Assembly (NCBI GenBank): GCA_947447095.1
Contig: CANFIL010000061.1
Coordinates: 1-7,299, forward strand
Reading direction: 5' to 3'
Length of the DNA stretch: 7,299 nucleotides
From: Actinomycetota bacterium
Lineage (GTDB): Bacteria > Actinomycetota > Actinomycetes > S36-B12 > UBA5976
Position 1 is the stretch's first letter. The number at the start of each line of letters is the position of its first letter. The position numbers and the translations under genes are program-made. Positions 1-4,837 of the stretch are shown here, in pieces. The notes under the pieces are model-generated. The model worked only from the letters and a program-made list of their open reading frames with translations. It was not told where the DNA came from and searched no databases.

Positions 1-1236
1 CGTCGTTGTGGTCAGCTCGGCCAATCCCATGGGTCCACGAGCATGAAGTTTCTGCGTCGAGATGCCAATTTCGGCACCAAAACCAAACTCGCCGCCGTCG
101 GTGAATCGCGTGGAGGCGTTGACCATGATGACTGCGCTATCAAGTTCGGTCGTGAATCGATGAATATTTGAAGCATCGTTACTCACGATTGCTTCGGTGT
201 GACCAGTTGACCATCGACGAATGTGATCGATTGCGCCATCAAGATCTGGCACTACCGCTGCAGCAATATCGAGGCTGTAGTACTCATCTCCCCAATCCAC
301 ATCAGTCGCGCGCTCAAATGGCACTTCTGCAGCTTCAACAACACTTCGAAGCGACTCGTCGCCATGTACTGTCACTTCTCGCTGCTTGAAACCTGCCATC
401 AACTTAGGCAGGAACTCATCAGAAATATCTGCATGGACCAAAACGGTTTCAGCCGCATTACACACACTGACGCGCTGAGTTTTTGAATTAAGGACGATGT
501 CGACAGCCATGTCCTGATCTGCAGATGCATCAACATACACATGGCAGTTACCCACGCCAGTCTCAATCACGGGAACCGTGGATTCTGAAACCACCCGATT
601 AATCAGACCTGCGCCACCGCGAGGAATAATGACATCCACGTAGCCACGAGCAGTCATCAGATGATTTACCGCTTCATGTGTTGTTCCAGGTGCGAGCTGA
701 ATCGCATCCACCGGGATCGCTGTTGTTTCAAGGGCTGCTCGCATCACGCGAACGAGTTCAACATTGGTGTTGTACGCCGACGATGATCCGCGCAGCAAGA
801 CACAGTTACCGCTCTTCATTGCAAGACCAGCAGCATCAACCGTGACGTTTGGTCGAGCCTCATAAATCATCGCGACAACACCCATAGGTACGCGCACTTG
901 CTTGATGTGCAGTCCATTAGGTCGCGTGAACTCACGAACAACACTGCCGACTGGATCATCGATGTCAGCCACAGACCGCAACGCGTCAGCCACGTCCTTT
1001 ACACGCTCAACATTGAGCGTGAGTCGATCGATAATTGCTGGGTCGGTTCCCTTTTCGACGGCAGCCGCGACGTCAATCGCATTCGCCGAAACGATCAATT
1101 CAGAGTGCTGCACGAGTGCATCCGCCATCGCATGCAATGCCGCATCTTTTTGCTCACGAGTAGCAATGCCGAGTGCACGAGTTGCAACTCGAGCGCGCTT
1201 TGCGGCCTCGATGACCAGATCTTTTTCGTTACTCAT
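1..1236 (-). CDS. proA: Gamma-glutamyl phosphate reductase (glutamate-5-semialdehyde dehydrogenase), 3' end cut by window
   Basis: This cytoplasmic enzyme makes the second step of proline synthesis: NADPH-dependent reduction of L-glutamyl 5-phosphate to glutamate-5-semialdehyde, which cyclises to pyrroline-5-carboxylate. The frame is open from ATG 1236 to the left edge, 412 codons with no stop. Family members are about 415-420 residues (E. coli about 417), so only the last few residues are missing. Visible aldehyde-dehydrogenase-fold motifs: MIYEARPNVTVDAAGLAMKSGN (residues 123-144, described here in parts: YEARPN 125-130, KSGN 141-144), LLRGSS near 147-152, IPRGGAGL 204-211, ETGVGNCHVY 225-234, and RVSVCNAAET 255-264 with the catalytic thiol at Cys259. 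The C-terminal family signature runs from VNASTRF (372-378) through GGEFGFGAEIGIS (381-393) to HARGPMGL (398-405). The start ATG overlaps the proB stop by 8 bases (1229-1236), so translation is probably coupled. No frameshift is seen. The gene should finish just beyond the window; identity is near certain. Confidence 0.97.
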   Translation of the reverse strand, partial: MSNEKDLVIEAAKRARVATRALGIATREQKDAALHAMADALVQHSELIVSANAIDVAAAVEKGTDPAIIDRLTLNVERVKDVADALRSVADIDDPVGSVVREFTRPNGLHIKQVRVPMGVVAMIYEARPNVTVDAAGLAMKSGNCVLLRGSSSAYNTNVELVRVMRAALETTAIPVDAIQLAPGTTHEAVNHLMTARGYVDVIIPRGGAGLINRVVSESTVPVIETGVGNCHVYVDASADQDMAVDIVLNSKTQRVSVCNAAETVLVHADISDEFLPKLMAGFKQREVTVHGDESLRSVVEAAEVPFERATDVDWGDEYYSLDIAAAVVPDLDGAIDHIRRWSTGHTEAIVSNDASNIHRFTTELDSAVIMVNASTRFTDGGEFGFGAEIGISTQKLHARGPMGLAELTTTT

Positions 1237-2353
1237 TGACATCACCCATCACAATCATGTCGTCGCGATGAATAACTTCGCGATCAAATGCCTCGCCACG
1301 TTCGGCGGCAATCTGAGAAGTCTTTTTCCCAATTAAGGCAGGGAGCTCGTCTGAATCAAACGACACAATTCCGCGGGCCACAACGCGGCCGTCACTGGCC
1401 ACGATGTCGAGGGGATCCCCGGCTTGGAAGTTTCCAGAAACGGCAGTAACGCCAGCAGGTAGCAATGACAGTCGACGTTCAACCACGGCCACTACTGCCC
1501 CATCATCAATGGTGAGCGTTCCTTGTGGAGTCGTTGCATGGGCAAGCCACAATAAGCGTGTTGGCGTGCGATTTGGGCTGGCATGAAAATACGTGCCGAC
1601 TTCTTCGCCAAAGATTGCGCGGTCAGCCAGGGCAGCTGATGTGACGACCGTAGAAATACCGGCGGCCGTAGCGATGCTTGCTGCATCCACCTTGGTTGCC
1701 ATGCCTCCAAGCCCAACGCCTGCGGCGCCTGTGCCGCCGATCGTTACATCAACGAGCTCGGCAAAATCTTTTACTTCATGAATCATTGACGTGCCGGCTT
1801 GGTCTGGCGGCCCGTCGTACAAACCGTCAACATCACTGAGCAGGAATAGCGCGTCGGCCTGTACAACCTGCGCAACAAGTGCCGCAAGTCGATCGTTATC
1901 GCCAAATCGAATTTCATCTGTTGCTACGGTGTCGTTCTCGTTCACAATCGGCAAGATTCCAAGTTCGAGCAATCGATTAAGTCCGCGTTGTGCGTTGCGG
2001 TAATTCGAACGACGCAGTACGTCTTGAGCAGTCAGCAGCACCTGGCCGACCGTGATGTCTGCCTGGGCAAAAGCACCTGCATACTCGGCAACCAAAAGGG
2101 ATTGACCCACGCTAGCTGCTGCTTGTTGTGTTGCAAGATCCGAAGGGCGCGATTTCAAACCGAGCGGCTTTAGTCCTGCGGCGATCGCACCGGACGAGAC
2201 CAAAACCACCTGGGTTCCTGATTGCTTGCGAGCAACAATGGCATCCACCAAGTTGCGAACCCGATCCACATCAATCCCGCCGCTTCGCGTGGTCAGCGAG
2301 GATGACCCCACTTTGACCACGATGCGACGTGCCGACGCGAGATCATTACGCAT
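1229..2353 (-). CDS. proB: Glutamate 5-kinase (gamma-glutamyl kinase) with C-terminal PUA domain
   Basis: It catalyses ATP-dependent phosphorylation of L-glutamate to L-glutamyl 5-phosphate, the committed and normally feedback-controlled step of proline synthesis; the product is unstable and is passed to ProA. The 374-residue length matches the family (E. coli 367). The amino-acid-kinase domain covers about residues 8-260: VKVGSSS 13-19, SSGAIAAG 53-60, VNENDTVATDEIRFGDND 137-154, SDVDGLY 173-179 and GGMATK 216-221 (the Lys221 position matches the conserved kinase lysine). A PUA domain follows at about 277-355, as in E. coli. Asp111 and Glu147 align with E. coli Asp107 and Glu143, where substitutions are known to relax proline inhibition; their presence suggests a feedback-sensitive enzyme (inference). 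ATG 2353 lies 5 bases after the obgE stop, and I see no strong Shine-Dalgarno, so coupling to obgE is likely. Its TAA overlaps the proA start. Confidence 0.97.
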   Translation of the reverse strand: MRNDLASARRIVVKVGSSSLTTRSGGIDVDRVRNLVDAIVARKQSGTQVVLVSSGAIAAGLKPLGLKSRPSDLATQQAAASVGQSLLVAEYAGAFAQADITVGQVLLTAQDVLRRSNYRNAQRGLNRLLELGILPIVNENDTVATDEIRFGDNDRLAALVAQVVQADALFLLSDVDGLYDGPPDQAGTSMIHEVKDFAELVDVTIGGTGAAGVGLGGMATKVDAASIATAAGISTVVTSAALADRAIFGEEVGTYFHASPNRTPTRLLWLAHATTPQGTLTIDDGAVVAVVERRLSLLPAGVTAVSGNFQAGDPLDIVASDGRVVARGIVSFDSDELPALIGKKTSQIAAERGEAFDREVIHRDDMIVMGDVNE

Positions 2354-2358
2354 AGTGA

Positions 2359-3879
2359 CTACTCGTCGCCGTCCAAGACGCCTGTGCTGAAGTCAATGAC
2401 CTCAGTTTCATCATCGTCAGATAATTCAAGTGATTCTGAAATTGTTTCTTCCTCGCCGGTGCCCCATTGGCGCTTGCGATGCATTTCGAGGCGCTCATCC
2501 GCATTTGGACGGCTCATGTCATACAGGCGCTGATCGGTTCCGCGTGGACCCTGATGCAATTCACCAATAGTTGGCTGCCAGTCGAACACCACAGCGTTTG
2601 TGCCTTCACCAATAAGCACTTCGCTACCGGCAACGGCGCCTGCCTTAGCTAGTTCAATTTCAATGCCTGCACGCGCTAGACGGTCAGATAAATAGCCAAC
2701 CGCTTCATCGTTTGAGAAGTCAGTCTGACGAATCCATCGATCGGTCTTTTCGCCAATGACGCGGTAGCGATACGAATCATCGCCAGTGCGTTCTACCTTG
2801 ATAGTGAAGCCAGAATCATCAACGCTCTTTGGTCGCACGATCACGCGTGGACGTGCGGCAGCTTCGATAACAGCTGCCTTGCGTGCATCGCGCACGATCT
2901 CGGCAAGTGCGAAACCGAGTTCGCGCAATCCTTCATGCGAAACAGCAGATACTAGGAACGTACGGTATCCGCGCTCGTGCAAATCTGGCAAAACAATTTC
3001 CGCTAGGTCGCGACCTTCAGGGATGTCGATCTTGTTCAACACAACAACGCGTGGGCGATCCTGCAAACCGCCGTACTGTTCGAGTTCGTATTCGATGGCA
3101 TCAAGATCGCGCAGTGGATCTCGATTTGATTCCAACGTGGCACAGTCCAATACATGCACCAACGCAGCACAGCGCTCAACGTGACGCAGGAACTCAAGTC
3201 CTAGACCTTTACCTTGGCTTGCGCCAGGAATCAGACCAGGCACGTCTGCCATGGTGAAAATTGTTTCACCGGCTTGGATCACTCCAAGGTTTGGTTCGAG
3301 AGTTGTGAATGGGTAATCCGCGATCTTTGGACGCGCTGCCGACATTGCTGCGATGAGCGATGACTTACCAGCACTGGGGAAACCAACGAGGCCAACATCT
3401 GCCACAGTCTTGAGTTCCATGATGATGTCGCGCTCGACACCACCTTCGCCCAATAGTGCGAAGCCAGGAGCCTTACGACGGGTAGATGCAAGGGATGCGT
3501 TGCCAAGTCCTCCGCGACCGCCAGCGGCAACAACGAACTGCGTGCCAGCGCCAGTCAGGTCAGCCAGGATTTCGCCGCTTGGCGTGGATACGACCGTGCC
3601 ATCTGGAACGAGCAATTCAAGTGACGCGCCATTCGCACCGTTGCGATGATCGCCACCGCCGGGCTTTCCATTTCCACCCGCACGATGAGGCGCACGATGG
3701 AAGTCGAGCAAAGTCGTCACTGATGGATCAACAATGAGGATGACGTCGCCGCCATTTCCACCATTACCGCCATCGGGTCCACCGAGCGGCTTGAACTTTT
3801 CACGGTGCACGGAAGCACAACCATGACCGCCGTTTCCTCCTCGCACGTTTAACACGACGCGATCGATAAAACTTGCCAT
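2359..3879 (-). CDS. obgE: Obg-family GTPase (CgtA), 50S ribosome assembly factor
   Basis: A cytoplasmic, ribosome-associated GTPase acting in late 50S assembly and stringent-type growth control. From ATG 3879 it is 506 residues. Domains in order: glycine-rich Obg fold, about 1-157 (RGGNGGHG 13-20, GGPDGGNGGNGG 33-44, GGRGGLGN 120-127); G domain, about 158-335, with G1 GFPSAGKSS 166-174, switch I DYPFTTLEPN 188-197, G3 DVPGL 212-216, G4 NKID 282-285 and G5 SAVS 311-314; OCT domain, about 345-432; then a roughly 75-residue hydrophilic, acidic tail (for example EEET, SDDDETE) that E. coli Obg does not share. Start choice: an in-frame TTG at 3897 would make a longer frame, but the sequence AGGAGGT (3892-3886) lies inside that extension, 6 bases before ATG 3879, and MASFIDRVVL is the normal family N-terminus. 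It sits immediately behind a terminator and leads the proB-proA pair. Confidence 0.97.
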   Translation of the reverse strand: MASFIDRVVLNVRGGNGGHGCASVHREKFKPLGGPDGGNGGNGGDVILIVDPSVTTLLDFHRAPHRAGGNGKPGGGDHRNGANGASLELLVPDGTVVSTPSGEILADLTGAGTQFVVAAGGRGGLGNASLASTRRKAPGFALLGEGGVERDIIMELKTVADVGLVGFPSAGKSSLIAAMSAARPKIADYPFTTLEPNLGVIQAGETIFTMADVPGLIPGASQGKGLGLEFLRHVERCAALVHVLDCATLESNRDPLRDLDAIEYELEQYGGLQDRPRVVVLNKIDIPEGRDLAEIVLPDLHERGYRTFLVSAVSHEGLRELGFALAEIVRDARKAAVIEAAARPRVIVRPKSVDDSGFTIKVERTGDDSYRYRVIGEKTDRWIRQTDFSNDEAVGYLSDRLARAGIEIELAKAGAVAGSEVLIGEGTNAVVFDWQPTIGELHQGPRGTDQRLYDMSRPNADERLEMHRKRQWGTGEEETISESLELSDDDETEVIDFSTGVLDGDE

Positions 3880-3885
3880 TGATGT

Positions 3886-3892
3886 ACCTCCT
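3886..3892 (-). promoter_or_regulatory. Strong Shine-Dalgarno of obgE
   Basis: AGGAGGT read on the minus strand, with a 6-base spacer to ATG 3879. This is the best ribosome binding site in the window and decides the obgE start against the upstream in-frame TTG at 3897. It starts only a few bases after the T-run of the preceding terminator. Confidence 0.9.
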
Positions 3893-3895
3893 TTC

Positions 3896-3930
3896 AAAAA
3901 TAGAAAAGCGGGCCCAAGCAGGACCCGCTT
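3896..3930 (-). terminator. Intrinsic terminator between rpmA and obgE
   Basis: On the minus strand AAGCGGGTCC (3930-3921) pairs with GGGCCCGCTT (3915-3906) over 10 positions, 9 Watson-Crick and one T-G, around the loop TGCTT. TTCTATTTTT follows directly (3905-3896). This is a classic Rho-independent terminator for transcripts coming from rplU-rpmA. Because obgE follows with no promoter that I can see in between, it may be a partial terminator or attenuator lowering obgE-proB-proA output relative to the ribosomal protein genes. That role is inference; the structure is directly visible. Confidence 0.85.
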
Positions 3931-3950
3931 AACTCAAGAAAAACGCGTTA

Positions 3951-3964
3951 GCGGATTAATCCGC
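3951..3964 (-). repeat. 14-bp perfect palindrome over the rpmA stop codon
   Basis: GCGGATTAATCCGC is self-complementary and includes the rpmA TAA (3958-3956). In RNA it can fold as a 5-bp GC-rich stem with a TTAA loop. A short T-run (in GCGTTTTTC) comes a few bases later, so it could be a weak first terminator or a 3'-end stabiliser ahead of the stronger one at 3896-3930. It could also simply reflect the codons at the end of rpmA. Confidence 0.45.
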
Positions 3965-4210
3965 CGGGATGATGTTGACGACGCGACGGCCACGACGGCT
4001 GCCGAACTCAACTGCGCCTGCAGCAAGTGCGAACAGTGTGTCATCGCCACCACGGCCAACATTGTTGCCTGGGTGGAAGTGTGTGCCGCGCTGACGAACG
4101 AGGATTTCACCTGCGTTGACTAGCTGGCCACCGAAACGCTTAACGCCAAGACGCTGTGCGTTTGAGTCGCGACCGTTTCGTGTGCTGGACGCACCCTTTT
4201 TATGTGCCAT
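3956..4210 (-). CDS. rpmA: 50S ribosomal protein bL27
   Basis: Structural protein of the large ribosomal subunit; its N-terminal arm reaches towards the peptidyl transferase centre. The 84 residues match the usual length. MAHKKGASSTRNGRDSNAQR (1-20), then LGVKRFGGQ (21-29) and GTHFHPGNNVGRGGDDTLFA (43-62), are the standard bL27 features. The N-terminus begins at AHKKG, so there is no Firmicutes-type cleavable extension. ATG 4210 lies 3 bases after the rplU stop; a GGAAGAGG stretch in the last rplU codons can serve as its ribosome binding site, so the two r-proteins are probably translated together. A palindrome spans the stop codon and an intrinsic terminator follows. Confidence 0.98.
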   Translation of the reverse strand: MAHKKGASSTRNGRDSNAQRLGVKRFGGQLVNAGEILVRQRGTHFHPGNNVGRGGDDTLFALAAGAVEFGSRRGRRVVNIIPAD

Positions 4211-4213
4211 GAC

Positions 4214-4738
4214 TTATGCCTCTTCCTTCTTCGCTGCTGCCTTCTTGGCCGGAGCCTTCTTTGCAGCAGTTGCCTTCTTGGCAGGAGCCTTCTTCGCTGC
4301 AGCTGGCTTTTCAGCAGCCTCAGCAGCAGGAGCTTCTGCAACAGGAGCAGCTGCAGCCTTAGGCGCAGCAGCCTTCTTTGCAGCCTTTGGAGCAGCAGCC
4401 TTGTTCACCTTGTCGCCTGCAGCGATCTTGGTGTCGCCAATAGCAACAACCTGAAGATCGGTGAGGTCAGCACGGTGACCCTGACGACGGCGGTAACCGG
4501 TCTTGTTCTTGTAGCGCAAGATTTCGATCTTCTTGCCACGGTTATGCTCAACAACTTCGGCGGTGACGGTGACGCTAGCAAGAGCCTTGGCATCAGAAGT
4601 GATGGTTTCGCCATCAACAACGAGCAGGGTCTTGAGGGTCAGCGTTTCGCCTGGCTTTGCGTTGACACGGTCAACACTAATCAGGTCACCAACGGACACT
4701 TTCTCCTGGCGGCCACCAGCACGAACAATCGCGTACAC
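4214..4738 (-). CDS. rplU: 50S ribosomal protein bL21 with Lys/Ala-rich C-terminal extension
   Basis: Large-subunit ribosomal protein binding 23S rRNA. The conserved body ends near residue 112: YAIVRAGGRQEKVSVGD at the start and EILRYKNKTGYRRRQGHR (74-91 counted from ATG 4744) are diagnostic. Normal bL21 is about 100-105 residues. Here a further 60 or so residues of almost only Lys, Ala, Pro and Glu follow (about 115-176), including an 11-residue AKKAPAKKA-type repeat twice. Start choice: the longest frame starts at ATG 4744 (MTVYAIV), but AAGGAG (4750-4745) directly abuts that ATG with no spacer, whereas GTG 4738 has a 6-base spacer and gives the family-standard beginning M-YAIVRAGG. I therefore place the start at GTG 4738 (174 aa). 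It follows rne after 93 bases and precedes rpmA by 3. Confidence 0.95.
   Translation of the reverse strand: MYAIVRAGGRQEKVSVGDLISVDRVNAKPGETLTLKTLLVVDGETITSDAKALASVTVTAEVVEHNRGKKIEILRYKNKTGYRRRQGHRADLTDLQVVAIGDTKIAAGDKVNKAAAPKAAKKAAAPKAAAAPVAEAPAAEAAEKPAAAKKAPAKKATAAKKAPAKKAAAKKEEA
4240..4297 (-). repeat. Tandem repeat coding the AKKAPAKKA tail of bL21
   Basis: Two 25-base copies (4240-4264 and 4273-4297) differ at only two positions and are offset by 33 bases, exactly 11 codons. They encode AKKAPAKKATA followed by AKKAPAKKAAA. The frame-preserving period suggests expansion by slippage or unequal recombination within a low-complexity basic tail. Confidence 0.8.
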
Positions 4739-4744
4739 AGTCAT

Positions 4745-4750
4745 CTCCTT
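4745..4750 (-). promoter_or_regulatory. Shine-Dalgarno of rplU deciding the GTG start
   Basis: AAGGAG on the minus strand. The distance to GTG 4738 is 6 bases; the distance to ATG 4744 is zero. Spacing therefore favours the GTG. Confidence 0.75.
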
Positions 4751-4760
4751 GAAATTTGGG

Positions 4761-4794
4761 GGCTTGCGCGGGAAAAATCCCTAAAGCGTAAGCC
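4761..4794 (-). promoter_or_regulatory. Extended hairpin in the rplU leader
   Basis: On the minus strand GGCTT (4794-4790) pairs with AAGCC (4765-4761). After an A-C mismatch, CGC (4788-4786) pairs with GCG (4769-4767). After a 4-base bulge (TTTA), GGGA (4781-4778) pairs with TCCC (4773-4770) around a TTTT loop. This gives 12 pairs in three stacked helices, ending about 10 bases before the Shine-Dalgarno. It could be an r-protein autoregulatory leader, but a chance fold cannot be excluded, and no known leader family is claimed. Confidence 0.45.
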
Positions 4795-4799
4795 TCATA

Positions 4800-4829
4800 A
4801 GGTTACGGACACTTGGGGGGTCTGGTCAA
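4800..4829 (-). promoter_or_regulatory. Candidate sigma-70-type promoter for rplU-rpmA
   Basis: Minus-strand TTGACC (4829-4824) and TAACCT (4805-4800) with an 18-base spacer; this fits the TTGACA / TANNNT pattern of vegetative actinobacterial promoters. Transcription would begin near 4793, leaving a leader of about 55 bases to the GTG start. It lies just after the rne stop (4838-4840) and would let the ribosomal proteins be made independently of rne. The -35 match is 5 of 6, the -10 match is moderate. Confidence 0.6.
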
Positions 4830-4837
4830 ATGCGAGG

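Noticed and set aside
902..1336. Open frame of 144 codons on the + strand across the proA-proB junction
   Set aside because: Both proA and proB are intact on the minus strand with full family motifs; the + frame is a shadow.
2786..3184. Open frames on the + strand inside obgE
   Set aside because: They lie wholly opposite the conserved G domain and OCT domain of Obg; translations are Ser/Arg-rich with no domain.
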